Part shown: positions 47,783 to 58,600 of the stretch, piece after piece
Position numbering within the stretch: position 1 is the stretch's first letter
Layout of the letters: every line of letters begins with the position of its first letter
Assembly (NCBI GenBank): GCA_944472155.2
Contig: OX235279.1
Span: 64,903,543 to 64,967,542, forward strand
DNA length: 64,000 nt
Source: Trichobilharzia szidati
Taxonomy: Eukaryota; Platyhelminthes; Trematoda; Strigeidida; Schistosomatidae
Direction: 5' to 3'
The notes under the pieces: generated by a model
Told to the model about the DNA's origin: nothing
What the model saw: the letters and a program-made list of their open reading frames with translations, nothing else
Database searches by the model: none
Translations under genes and position numbers: made by a program

Positions 47783-48240
47783 GTCATCATGGTAGCCTCA
47801 CCTTCTACGCATTTGTAGTTTTCGTCTTTTTTGTCAAGGTGGATTTTCGTCTGTTTTTTAATCTCTTCCCTTTTTTTTACATTTTTTTCGGTCGTGTTTT
47901 TTTTTCGTAGTATTTTTTCTATTGAGATTTTTTTGTTTTCCCTGTCGTTTTTGTGTAGTTTTCTATTTCTTTATTTTTCTAATTATGTTTATATATATTT
48001 TTTTTATTTTTGAGTAGTGACCTATTTTTGAATTTTTTTCTTTTTGTATTTTTCACTTAAGTATTTTTTGAACCATCTCTGTATCTACCTTTTATTCTTA
48101 ACTTTTGTTGCTCTCTTCTCCGTTATCAACGAGATTTTTAAAGTCCTTTACACCTACTCTAACTGGTTCTTCTTTTATTTTTTTTGTCCGGTGCAGTGTT
48201 TTTTGTCTTTACTAATACTCTTCTTCGTTTCTTAGTTCAA
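47783..48240. repeat. T-rich degenerate continuation of the array (partial unit 19)
   Basis: Unit 19 is identical to the others through 47802, then turns T-rich. A gapless comparison of the 62 bases from 47803 with the same place in a normal unit gives 41 identities, and 12 of the 21 differences are changes to T. The alignment fades after about 100 bases, but T-richness continues to about 48240. The phenylalanine-rich open frames here (47831-48013, 48044-48235) are products of this composition and not genes. Either the array edge has truly mutated or the assembled sequence is poor here. Confidence 0.7.
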
Positions 48241-50237
48241 CGTGCAGTAAATGGAACTGAGCTTCCCCTTTCTTTGTTCATTTTTGAACTGGTTCGTCTA
48301 ATACTTCACAATCCTTGTCTCATCCGTCAACTTTCAGTTGTTTTTAGTTAGCTAGTCCTCATACCGCCTATACTTTTCACCTTGCATGTCTTTCTGTTCA
48401 AGAACTTTTACAAGCCAGTGATTGTTGAAATAAGCAGTATGAATCTAGCCATCCAAATTATTCATTGGGATGTAGTTTTATTCACATTTAATAATGTTTT
48501 TGAGAGGAATGAATTTCAATGTAGTCGGATCGCTGTGCATCTCTTGACTCGACTATGGTTAACATTTTCTTGAGATTCTGATTTCTAATTAAACCGTTTT
48601 CTAACAACCTATGATGAAGTAATGTTTTAGTTCTTGTTTTCACCATAAATTTAACTAACTATTCACCACCGCCAAATTTATTTTATTATTATCACAGAAG
48701 TATCACATATGTGCCTGTAAAGCAGTAGATTTAATATTCTTTTGTAAAGGTTTGTGCTAGCAACTTTCATAATATCACATCTTTTTGTTTTGCATAATTT
48801 ACTGTTGTGAATAATTTCTAGATTAATAGTGAATATGAGGAAAAATTTGCTTACTCACTCTTGTAAAACTGCAGCTTCTAAACTTAACTTCTCCGCATAC
48901 TCACTAAAACAGCATATACACCGAGTCGTCTATATTTAGGTAGGTGAAAGTTTCCTATCAAATATACAAACCTAAGTGAATCAAATGTCAAATATATCTG
49001 GATATCAATTCGACGCAGCTAGGTTTACTTTTTCAGTTAGAACCAACAATGATGTTCACGCTACCCGATATCAGAAGGACATATAAATTTATCATTAATG
49101 TGGTAGAATTTAGTTTGACCTTTGAATTGCTCACGATTATATCACCATATATCACGATTACTCGCAATAAACCGAGCTCGAAAAGTCATCCAGTCATTAA
49201 TACTCTATCACTGACCTGTCCAGTACTCCCAGGTTTTCCAATGGTTCTCTAACTGATGTTAGCTCTTGATGAAATCCTCCAACCAATCAAACAAACGAAA
49301 GATCCTTACAAAACCAATGCTTGAAAGTAGCAAAACTCCCTCCATCCTTTATTTATCCTGTTTCCTTTAACTGACTCTATTTAGAATATTTTTTCTTTAC
49401 AAGTGGTAACATTCGAAAATATCCATTCGTTTAGCTGTGACGATGCATTAAATTAATACCAGGTTCTCTATCAAATGAAATGCTTGCTTATTTTAAGTCG
49501 TTAATTTTCAGTTTATGTCTTTTGTGACAAACCTCATTTTGTACTACTAACAGATGTTAGTAGAGAGTAAAGCCCATTTTTAGCAGTAAAAACGAGGTTC
49601 GATGTTCCATCAGTTTTACTTTTTAACTATTTATTTAGTAGAATTCGAATATTGTTAATATCTTCGTACAATTTAAAGTTTTGTCACAATGCGTATTACC
49701 AACAAAATGTTGTATTAGCTCAGACTAAAATGCTTCAACATATTTTTTTCACAGGAAATTCTGAAAACAATGGAATTCCAACAAATTTTTTCAAAGACAT
49801 TACAGTTTTAACTGTCTTACGGTAACCTTGTGTGCACTGGTATATTTTTCAAAGTACATTACAGGATATCAGTCTTTATTTGTAAACAACAACCGTGCAG
49901 GGTATTTTCTCAGAAAGCATTATCTGAATCAGTTTTATGGCGAATCGTTTAAAATTTGTAACTGGTTGTGAGACAATACAATCAGTGACGGAAAATACAT
50001 GGAAAAAAGTCAGTAAAAGACATTGGTTGCGTAAAGCATGAGGAGGAAATGTAATCAAGTAAACCACAGTCGAAGGAGCCTGTGCCATACAAAGCTTGTT
50101 CACCATGAAAACATTAAATTAAGGATTTAGACTATATAGATGACTACGTTAACAAAAGAGATGCCATATAAACTATCGGGAATGGTATTCTGCTTTATTG
50201 TGCATCAAAATAGAATTCTGAAAAAAATGCAACAAAA
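48241..50237. other. unassigned AT-rich sequence with one SINE-like copy
   Basis: I recognise no gene. The open frames at 48382-48573, 49049-49252 and 49876-50106 (minus) have no motif. The SINE-like copy at 49205-49327 is listed separately. The right end is the target site of the Gypsy element. Confidence 0.4.
49205..49327 (+). mobile_element. SINE-like repeat copy, hammerhead core deleted
   Basis: From CCAGTACTCCCAGGTTTTCC onward (49220) it matches the copy at 12508-12608 with few differences up to a shared end at CCAATGCTTGAAA. Upstream, CACTGAC is followed directly by CTGTCCAG, so about 30 bases containing stem II and the GAAAC box of the hammerhead-like motif are missing. Confidence 0.65.
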
Positions 50238-50242
50238 TTTGT

Positions 50243-50436
50243 TGTGGTGATTGACTATTTTTATCTTTGTATTGTTTAAATACTTACTGTTGTTTGTTAA
50301 TATATTTATTATTTTGATTTGAAATATAATTCCGCCAAATACAAATTCCTGAATCCATCCCTCTCTGTGTTTTGGTTGAGTTCCTGTAATTCGGTCATTG
50401 CGAAATACAATACTACTATTACAAATAACAATCACA
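50243..50436 (+). repeat. 5' LTR of the Gypsy element
   Basis: It begins TGTGGTGATTGACT and ends AACAATCACA. It is identical to the 3' LTR except for T versus C in CTATTTYTATC and T versus G in CTACTAKTAC. It would supply the promoter and polyadenylation site of the element; I see no unmistakable TATA box. The minus-strand frame across it is a shadow repeated in the other LTR. Confidence 0.93.
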
Positions 50437-50439
50437 TTT

Positions 50440-50450
50440 TGGCGTCGCAA
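50440..50450 (+). promoter_or_regulatory. putative tRNA primer-binding site
   Basis: TGGCGTCGCA lies three bases after the LTR end. TGG at its start would pair with the CCA end of a tRNA, as in most LTR elements. I could not assign the tRNA. The site abuts the Gag ATG at 50450, so primer binding and translation start almost overlap. Confidence 0.6.
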
Positions 50451-53400
50451 TGGAATTAAATAATCTTGGAAAGTTTCCTATAAATGGTTCACCGCGGGAA
50501 ATCACCGATTATCTTGAATGTTTCGACGCATGGTGCATGTCGAAGAATGTTCGCGATGACAGAATTCCAGCTCATTTTATTACTGCTATTGGGCTAGATG
50601 CGTACAGCCTACTGAAAACTCTGTCATTTCCAGATAAACCAATTTCTCTGTCTTATGATAAACTCCGTGAACTTTTAACAAATCACTTCCACATAACAAC
50701 TTTCGAAACACGAGAGAGGGCTCAGTTCAACAAACTTGTTCGTGCTCCCAACCAGAAGATTAGAGACTTTATTCTTCAACTTCAGATACAAGCTTCAAAA
50801 TGCAACTTTGGTGATCAGCTCCATACTCAACTACGTGATCGTCTAATTGCTGGAATCAATATTCCTAAGTTAGAGAAAGAGTTGGTTCAGATACCTTCCT
50901 GCACCTTTCAAACTGCCAAGGATTTATGTATTACGTATGAAGATGTCAACAGTGACTACCCAGCTGCCACTACGTCAGAGTCTGATGTCATGCTGTCCAA
51001 AGTTGATAATAAAAGTGTTCATAGAAAGAAATCCAAACTGCCGTCCACATGTAATAGAATGCATACAGAAAGCAAGAACATCAAACCGTGTTTTTCATGT
51101 GGAAAACTTCATCTACGAAGCACTTGTCGTTTTCGGAGTGCTAAGTGCCATAAATGTGGTAAAATTGGGCACATCAAGTCTGTCTGCAGAAGTTCAAATA
51201 ATTATGCTACTCATGATTCTCCCAAACTGTCTGATAAAATGAAGTCAATGTCTCTTTCAACTTTTCACAATACTCAATCTCATCTAGTGAGAAACTTCAC
51301 TACAAGTTCAGGCAAGTCTCACTGTTTTATAATTGATACTGGGACTACTGAATCTATAATTTCTAAGAAAGATTTACTATCGCTTTGCAAGCATGCTCAG
51401 GTAGACCCTACTACTAGTTCAATTACAGGCATAACTGGTCATAAACTACCTCTTATTGGTGCAACTAACATTTGTTTGAAGTCAGACAGTGGTAATTTTG
51501 TGAATATCCCCTTTCTTGTTAGTGAATATGGTCCATCTTTATTGGGATTGAAAGCCCTTAGATTGTTAAATGTTGAAATCTCACTTTGTACTGAGTTGTT
51601 TGATGAATCTTTGTTCAGAGAATTAGTTTTTCAATGTTCAAAGTGTGTAGGTGGCATGAAGATTCAGCCCATCCATCTTGAAATAGAGGGTGATCCTATC
51701 TTCCTAAAGCGCCGATTAATTCCATATGGTTTGCGAGATGCAGTTAAGAAAGAGTTGGACAAGTTGGTTGAGCAGGGCATACTTATGCCAGTTGAATCTT
51801 CGAATTGGGCTACCCCCATTATCACACCACCAAAGGCTGACGGAAAAACACCGAGAATTTGTGGTGACTATCGTCTTACACTCAATAGTCGTCTTCTACA
51901 GCAAAGTTGCACTACGCTAGAAAGCGAAGATATTCTCTACAAGCTACGTGGCTCAAAATACTTTTCCAAAATAGATCTAAAAGATGCTTATTTGCAAATT
52001 CCTCTTGACGAAGCTTCTAGTGCATTAACAACCATTAATACTCCATTTGGATTGTTCAAGTATAAGTTCTTGCCTTTTGGTTTAAAGGTTTCTCCTGCAA
52101 TATTTCAAAAAGTAATAAATCAGATGACAGACGGATTAGATGGTGTTGAGTCCTACCAAGACGACATTATAGTTCATGGTCCGAACATCGAATTGCATAA
52201 TGAACGTCTTTTAAAACTGTTCAGGCGTTTCTGTGAGAAAAATGTTCTTGTTAATCCATCTAAATGTCATTTTACTTTGTCGTCTGTATCATGCTTGGGA
52301 TATACAGTAGACTCTGAGGGTTTCAGACGTGATGCTAGGCGTTTGGCACCTCTAATTCAAGCACCGTCACCTAGTAATATGACGTCGTTGAGATCATGGA
52401 TTGGCACTCTTCAGTTTTACTCCAGATTCATTCCCAATTTCACTCAACTGTTATCTCCACTTTTTAATATTGTCTCCAGTAAACAATTTAAGTGGGAACA
52501 ACAACATGAAGATATCTTGCGAAAAACTTTGGAGTTTCTTAATAAACAAGCTTTCTTAAGACCTTTTTCATCAAAAGATAAGTCCGTTCTCACTACAGAT
52601 GCTTCTCCTACGGGTATAGCTGCAGTACTTGAGCAAAATGGACAACCTGTTATTTTTATTTCAAGACGTCTAAGTAAGAGTGAAAAAGCGTACTCACAAA
52701 CCCAGAAAGAGGCTCTAGCAGTTGTATGGGCAATAAGACGCTTGCACAAGTATCTCTTTGGTACTAAGTTTCACATAGTTACTGATCATCAGGCTTTGAA
52801 ATTCATTTACAACCCAGAAAAATCTTTGAATAGATCATCTGCTGCTATGGTTCAAAGATGGAGTTTAGAACTAGGTGCATATGATTACACTAGTGAACAC
52901 AGATCGGCTAAGGATATACCTCATGCAGACTTTTTATCTCGTTATTCACTATTTGAAAATTCTGCTAATGACACTGATTGTTTGTTAGTCCAGCCGTTAC
53001 CTGTGGATAGAGTTCGACTTATAAACGATACTCGGAAATATTACGGGTGCATTATAAATGCAACAAAAAGAGGTTGGAATATTCAGTGTAAGCGAAGATT
53101 TCCGGACTTTTATAAGCGAAGAGATGAGATTTCAGTCCATCCTGAAGGATTTCTATGTCTGAATGACAGAATTATTATTCCTCGGACATTAAGATCTGCG
53201 ATTTTGGATGATCTTCATTCTGCGCATCTGGGAGCTGATAAGATGAAATCATTAGCACGTCTAACATGTTGGTGGCCGGAAATTGATGCTGACATTAACA
53301 AAAGATCGAAGAGCTGTTCCAGCTGTTTGCATAAAATGTCCTATGGGAAGTCGTCGTGGAAACCGTGGCCTACGTCTTGTGAGGTTTGGCAGCGTATTCA

Positions 53401-54208
53401 TGCAGATTACTGTGGTCCATTCTTAAATTCATACTATGCTTTAATTATTGTGGATTCTTATTCTAGATGGCCAGAAGTTATAATTACAGATAGTCCTAAT
53501 GCGAAATTCACTCACAGAGCGTTGAGAAAGATTTTTAGTCGAGAAGGAATTCCAGATGTCTTAGTTACTGATAATGGTACTCATTTCACTGAGAAGAACT
53601 TCAATGATTGGCTTAAGCACATAGGTTGTCGTCATCTGTACACAGCACCACGTCATCCTCAGTCAAACGGTTTGGCAGAAAATTTCGTACGAACATTAAA
53701 GAGTGCCATAGCATCAATGAGTCCTAAGAATTTTGATGAGCTAGAGAGATGTGTAGATAACTTCCTACTTCAATATCGCAATGCGGAGCATACAAGTACT
53801 CATGAAAGTCCTGCTAAAATGTTCAAATCTCGAATTCTCAGAAAGCACCTAATGTCTAAGACTTCTGATGTACATTATTACAGAGGGAATGATTATAGAC
53901 CTTCTGTTGGAATCATACTACAAAAAATGGGAAATCGAATGGTGAAAATATTAGACATCGAAGATCATTCAATTCATAACAGACACCTGGATCAAGTGAG
54001 AATAAACGAAGTAGGTCGTTCCGATTATAATTTTAATGATTCCGCTACTAATCCTGATATTGTAGATAATTCAGAAATAAGTCCAGATGATACTGATGAA
54101 AATAATATCACAGAATCAGTTAGAAGATCCCAGAGACTTGCAAGCAAACCGAGACCTCATTATAAATACGCAAGGAGACATTCGACATGTGGCGGATGTG
54201 GTGATTGA
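50450..54208 (+). CDS. Gypsy Gag-Pol polyprotein (1252 residues), intact
   Basis: One frame encodes Gag and Pol with no frameshift. Gag (about 1-250) ends in two zinc knuckles: C-x2-C-x3-H-x4-C at residues 214-226 (shortened spacing) and a standard C-x2-C-x4-H-x4-C at 233-246. The aspartic protease has IIDTGT with DTG at 296-298. The RT shows LPFGLKVSPAIFQ and a YQDD catalytic box at 569-572. RNase H has TDAS with Asp717 and VTDHQAL with Asp779. The integrase has a zinc domain (His923, His926, Cys956, Cys959) and the D,D(35)E core Asp986, Asp1041, Glu1077 (DNGTHF; QSNGLAEN). All listed catalytic residues are present. Residues after about 1190 are an acidic then basic tail, and the stop lies within the 3' LTR. 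The start is chosen as the first ATG after the primer site. The element is probably competent to move. Confidence 0.95.
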   Translation: MELNNLGKFPINGSPREITDYLECFDAWCMSKNVRDDRIPAHFITAIGLDAYSLLKTLSFPDKPISLSYDKLRELLTNHFHITTFETRERAQFNKLVRAPNQKIRDFILQLQIQASKCNFGDQLHTQLRDRLIAGINIPKLEKELVQIPSCTFQTAKDLCITYEDVNSDYPAATTSESDVMLSKVDNKSVHRKKSKLPSTCNRMHTESKNIKPCFSCGKLHLRSTCRFRSAKCHKCGKIGHIKSVCRSSNNYATHDSPKLSDKMKSMSLSTFHNTQSHLVRNFTTSSGKSHCFIIDTGTTESIISKKDLLSLCKHAQVDPTTSSITGITGHKLPLIGATNICLKSDSGNFVNIPFLVSEYGPSLLGLKALRLLNVEISLCTELFDESLFRELVFQCSKCVGGMKIQPIHLEIEGDPIFLKRRLIPYGLRDAVKKELDKLVEQGILMPVESSNWATPIITPPKADGKTPRICGDYRLTLNSRLLQQSCTTLESEDILYKLRGSKYFSKIDLKDAYLQIPLDEASSALTTINTPFGLFKYKFLPFGLKVSPAIFQKVINQMTDGLDGVESYQDDIIVHGPNIELHNERLLKLFRRFCEKNVLVNPSKCHFTLSSVSCLGYTVDSEGFRRDARRLAPLIQAPSPSNMTSLRSWIGTLQFYSRFIPNFTQLLSPLFNIVSSKQFKWEQQHEDILRKTLEFLNKQAFLRPFSSKDKSVLTTDASPTGIAAVLEQNGQPVIFISRRLSKSEKAYSQTQKEALAVVWAIRRLHKYLFGTKFHIVTDHQALKFIYNPEKSLNRSSAAMVQRWSLELGAYDYTSEHRSAKDIPHADFLSRYSLFENSANDTDCLLVQPLPVDRVRLINDTRKYYGCIINATKRGWNIQCKRRFPDFYKRRDEISVHPEGFLCLNDRIIIPRTLRSAILDDLHSAHLGADKMKSLARLTCWWPEIDADINKRSKSCSSCLHKMSYGKSSWKPWPTSCEVWQRIHADYCGPFLNSYYALIIVDSYSRWPEVIITDSPNAKFTHRALRKIFSREGIPDVLVTDNGTHFTEKNFNDWLKHIGCRHLYTAPRHPQSNGLAENFVRTLKSAIASMSPKNFDELERCVDNFLLQYRNAEHTSTHESPAKMFKSRILRKHLMSKTSDVHYYRGNDYRPSVGIILQKMGNRMVKILDIEDHSIHNRHLDQVRINEVGRSDYNFNDSATNPDIVDNSEISPDDTDENNITESVRRSQRLASKPRPHYKYARRHSTCGGCGD

Positions 54209-54390
54209 CTATTTCTATCTTTGTATTGTTTAAATACTTACTGTTGTTTGTTAATATATTTATTATTTTGATTTGAAATATAATTCCGCCAAATACAAAT
54301 TCCTGAATCCATCCCTCTCTGTGTTTTGGTTGAGTTCCTGTAATTCGGTCATTGCGAAATACAATACTACTAGTACAAATAACAATCACA
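54197..54390 (+). repeat. 3' LTR of the Gypsy element
   Basis: Direct copy of 50243-50436 with two substitutions. The last 12 bases of the Gag-Pol frame, including its TGA stop, lie in this LTR. A purine-rich primer tract just before it is not obvious: the nearest run, AAGGAGA, is about 20 bases upstream. Confidence 0.93.
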
Positions 54391-54395
54391 TTTGT

Positions 54396-55689
54396 CTAAC
54401 TTTCCGATATTGGGTTCTAGAAATAAAACCGATCAGTTGATCTCACTGGTTCTCTAGTTGATGTCTGTTCGTGATAAGATCAATCTTAAAATTGGATCAA
54501 ACTTGGCATAACATAATCCTCCTTTTCACATAAACTGAGTGACAAACCAGTATGGAATGAATATACACATATACAGTCCTTTGCTTTTCTTTTATTCTCT
54601 ATTGGTTACTTTTTCAACTGAATTACGAAGAAATTTCCACGCTTGCACACCTGCACGATTCAAGAAAGACAGAGATTTTAATTTCAATCATTACAAAAAC
54701 AAACAACTCAGAATTCAGATATTCTAATACCACACAGTTAGTTCACGTTGTACATATAGTTTCAATGACATTGCAGTATTTCTTTGAAACGTCTAGATGA
54801 ATAACCAATAGGATTAGGGCGATACATTGACTTGCATCAGCTGATCGCAGGAAGCATCCCACTACGCCTTTCAAATACATAAGATAAATGTGTTCAAACT
54901 CTAGTTTACACACATTTCCAAGTATTTGGTTCAATGACTTCCCTACATATCCTATACAGTCACTTATCAACAACACTAAACTGGAATTGGTAGATATGCT
55001 TTCAAAATTTGATTAGATACCAGTTAGTATCGGTCATACATATATTTTGAGTGATAACCAAAACTAACCGACTACCATACCGTCTTGTACTTGTTCCAAA
55101 ATACACATTCCGACATAATTCTAATTCGTCTTTACTGGTTACTGCGTGCTAAAATAAATACTTTCATAACTATGGAGCCTAAAGAAGAATTTATTGAAAA
55201 CAATCGTTCAGTCGAATTATTCTTGTTCTGATCAAATAATATTTATGAGGAGTCTGACTAAGGCTGTATATATAACAAGCCATTCAGCGACAGTTTTTTA
55301 AATACATATACACGATAAAATGTGAAGCTACTTAATATTCTATTGTATTTTTAAACATTGAAACATCTACACTGATAATAATTATTCACGGAAAACAACA
55401 CTGAGTTCGTTGAGATGTTAATTAAGTTTGGAGGACCATAAGTCGCTAGAAATTGTAGGCGCCCTTGATTTTAGACTTTCATTCTGCTTACACGATTACT
55501 AGTAATGTGGAGGTCATTTTACCTATCATTAAAATTAGCCGTCCTGAGTAGCCAAAGCACAAATTGAACATGATTCTGTTGATACGAAAATGAATACCTT
55601 TAAGGCTTGGTGCACTTTTACTAACCGAAATTCTCATCTAATATTTCCTCTTGACTCATAATAATTCACGCCCTACTGCGGGAATTCAG
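54396..55689. other. unassigned sequence with a faint SINE-like copy
   Basis: At about 54440-54480, CACTGGTTCTCTAGTTGATGT resembles the SINE-like body CAGTGGTTCTCTAACTGATG seen at 12 and 49 kb, though strongly diverged. The rest, to the Gypsy remnant, holds no gene I can recognise; the open frame at 54539-54727 has no motif. Confidence 0.35.
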
Positions 55690-58600
55690 CAAGTGCGTAA
55701 CTGTGCTGATGTCTAGTCCAGAGGTAAGTAACTCGTACGAGTTGCTCAAAGCATCCCTCCTCAGAAGAAACATTCTCACTGATCGACAGCGTCAGGACGA
55801 ATTATTCCGCAACGTCGAGTTAGGTGATCAGTCAGCCGTGAGCATGCTTACAAGAATGAGAGAGGTTATTGGCCAACGTCCGTTTGATGAAGGACTTTTC
55901 AGAAAAATTTTCTTATCCAAACTGCCACAGTCAGTACAGACCGTACTGATGACACTTCAGCGTGTTATCATAAACGACTTAGCTGTTTCTGCTGATAAAA
56001 TTCTGGAAATTACTAAACGGTCAGTTTCTGATATATGCTTGGTGGCCAAACAGACTTCGAGTAAGGATACTGCAGTGATGCAGTTATGCAACTCCATCCA
56101 GCAGATGCTTAGGTCAAATATGCCTTGTAATTCCTCCTACCGTCGTCCGAACTCCCCTCAACGGCGAAACTCACGTGGTCGATCTAAGTCCAAACCACGT
56201 TCACTAAAAAACCCAGGAAGCGAAATGTTGCCGTAAACCTTGTAATCTCGGCAATGTCTCAAAGCCTGTAGGAAACTATCCCGCCAGCACGCGTTAGTGG
56301 CAACCGTCGCCGGTGGCATCAACCGCTTACTTTACATTCATGATGTGGTAAGCCAGACCCGATATTTAGACGACACAGTCGCCGAAGTCAGCGTCCTTCC
56401 TGCTACAGCAGTAGATCGACAGAAGTAACCTACCTTCGACTTACAGGCAGCAAATGGAAAACCAATTGCAACTTTTGGTAGGAAATACGTCTATCTGAAC
56501 GTAGGTTTACGCAAACCTATTCAGTGGATTTTCCTTCTCGCTGACGTCACAATGCCCATCATTGGTACGGACCTACTTAATCATCGTGATTTACTCGTAG
56601 ACGGCCGCTGAAAACGACTGATTGACAATACTACTAGACTGTCTATCAAAGGCATCACCTACGTAGGCCCCAGCCTGTCACTCGTTAAAATGAAGGCAAT
56701 CCTTGATCCAACTTTTCATCCGACTGTTGATAAATATACGGAACTCAGTTGCCCGTCTAACGATCTACCGTGCATAACCACCAATGTTATGCATCACGTC
56801 ATAACCTCAGGACAGCCTGTGACATCTAAAGCATGACGACTTTCTCCTGACAAACTGCCACTCGCAAGAAATGAGTTCAACCATATGCTCACCCTTGGCA
56901 ACATTCGGCCATCGAATAGCCCATGGGCATCCCACTGCATACGGTATCGAAAAAGGATAGCAACGGTTGGTGACCCACTGGTGATTACCGGCGAGCGAAC
57001 GCCAAAACAACCTCTGATTGCTACCCATCGCCTCACATACATGACTTGACGGCAACATTATCTGGCGCAACTCTATTCTCTAAAATCGACTTGGTTAAAG
57101 CGTATAACCAAATCCCGATCGCAACAGAAGATTTTCCGAAAACGGCAATCATTACGCCTTTCGCACTTTTTGAATTTCTGCGTATGCCATTTGGTCTCCG
57201 GAATGCAGCACAAATGCTTCATCGACGAAGTATTTCTCGGTCTTGACTTCGTGTACGCATACTTAGACGACTGCCTCATTGCCAGTCCAGACAAGGAAAC
57301 TTATCTGAGACACTTGGACTTGGCATTCGAAAGGTTACGCCTACATGGTGTAACCAATAATATCCAAAGTGTTAGATAGGCATTGGCTCACTCAACCTTC
57401 TGGGCTACACTATTGACTCCAAGAGTAATCGCCTACTGGCTAGTAAAGTTGAGGTGATAGTGAAAATTTCAGAGCCACGGACAGTGTAAAGTCTTCGCAC
57501 TCTTGACGGCTTGGTGAGTTATTACCGAAGGTTTATTCCTAACTGTGCTTCTCTAATTCAGTCATTGACAGACCTTCTTCGAGGGAATAACAAGTCCATC
57601 GAACTCGACGCGTCTGCTTGAAATGCTTTCACTCTGGTTAAAAAGCCATCGTGGATGGCACCCTTCTTATGTACCATGATCCAAAGGCATCGTTAAGTAT
57701 CTCGGTTGATACACCAGACACTGCCATCGGCGCAGTTCTGCAACAACTAGTTAAAAACGAGTGGCAACCACTCGCTTTTTTCTCGAGGCACCTTCAATTA
57801 GCTGAAACGATTACAGCACATTTGGAAGAGAAATTCTAGCTATGTACTGTGCTATACTCCACTTTCGACATTCAGCTGAGGGTCGGGAACTCATAATTTT
57901 CACTGCTCACAAACCTCTGACGTACTCTCTGAACTCAACTTCAGATAAGTATTCACCTAGAAAATCATGACACCGGGACCAAGTTTCACAACTTACTTTT
58001 GGTATTCACCATATATCTGGAGTGAACAACACTGTGGCAGATGCCTTGTCGCGCGTTTGTTCCTCACCAAAATCGACGGCATAGACCTTGTAAAACTGGC
58101 TCGTCTTCAAAAAGAAGATACTGAGCTTCAGCATGAGTTGTCGAAAACAACTCTACAATTAACCTCATCGTTTCACACGATGACCTGAGGCGGTACTCCT
58201 CAAGGGTGTACCTGCTGAAACAGTCGCATGCGTCTTTGTCGAAAGATGGGTCGCAAACTTTGGATGCCATCCTCCATAACAACTGACTGCGGTCGGCAAT
58301 TATAAAGCGGCTTATTCTTCACCCTGACTAAAATCATAGGATGTATGCGTTTTCGGACAACAGACTACCATCGTCAAGCTAATGATATGGTAGAGCGTCT
58401 ACACAGACAGTTGAAGGCTGCGTTGTCAGCTGCAAGCAATACCCAATGGACTGAATCACATCCGTTAGTCCTCCTAGGGATCCGGAACGCTTTAAAAACC
58501 GCTGCTGGTTGTACTACCGCTGAGCTAGTATTTGGCACGACACTACGACTGCCAGGTGAGTTTGTTTCTCCCTCGAGCTTCCCACCAGCGGTAGGTCACA

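Larger units (their letters stand above)
24167..47802 (-). repeat. tandem array, 18 units of ~1.3 kb derived from RTE endonuclease
   Basis: Units begin at 24167, 25483, 26784, 28085, 29386, 30687, 32035, 33342, 34652, 35968, 37281, 38594, 39907, 41220, 42533, 43843, 45153 and 46466. A 19th starts at 47783 and degenerates after 20 bases. Unit length is 1301-1348 and differs mostly through the CAG tract. The units are otherwise nearly identical, with a few diagnostic substitutions. Units 1-5 share GTTGCGTTC where 6-18 have GTTGCCTTC, and units 2-4 have TAGTCATC where others have TAGTTATC. Read on the minus strand, each unit holds a decayed RTE-type AP endonuclease, a linker, the CTG tract and a second partial copy of the endonuclease. 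The same 74- and 86-codon open frames therefore recur in nearly every unit; I regard them as chance frames, not genes. The left edge truncates a PLE. Confidence 0.95.
50238..54395 (+). mobile_element. intact, young Gypsy-type LTR retrotransposon
   Basis: The element runs 50243-54390 (4148 bp) between 194-bp direct LTRs starting TG and ending CA. It is bordered by the 5-bp target duplication TTTGT at 50238-50242 and 54391-54395. The LTRs differ at two positions by my comparison, which implies recent insertion. A single uninterrupted Gag-Pol frame fills the interior. The element is small for the Gypsy/Metaviridae group because leader and trailer are almost absent: Gag begins 14 bases after the 5' LTR and Pol ends inside the 3' LTR. 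The order protease, RT, RNase H, integrase is that of Gypsy and not Copia elements. Relationship to named schistosome Gypsy families (Saci, Gulliver) is likely but not tested. Confidence 0.95.

Noticed and set aside
24167..47802. CRISPR-like or rDNA-like array
   Set aside because: Units are 1.3 kb, contiguous and without unique spacers, and they contain no rRNA-like sequence; the translation shows transposon endonuclease motifs.
47831..48235. Phe-rich membrane-protein-like open frames
   Set aside because: They come from the T-rich degenerate stretch at the array border, where almost any T-run encodes Phe.
50205..50450. Minus-strand frame nearly identical to one at 54120-54389
   Set aside because: Both are the reverse complement of the Gypsy LTRs.
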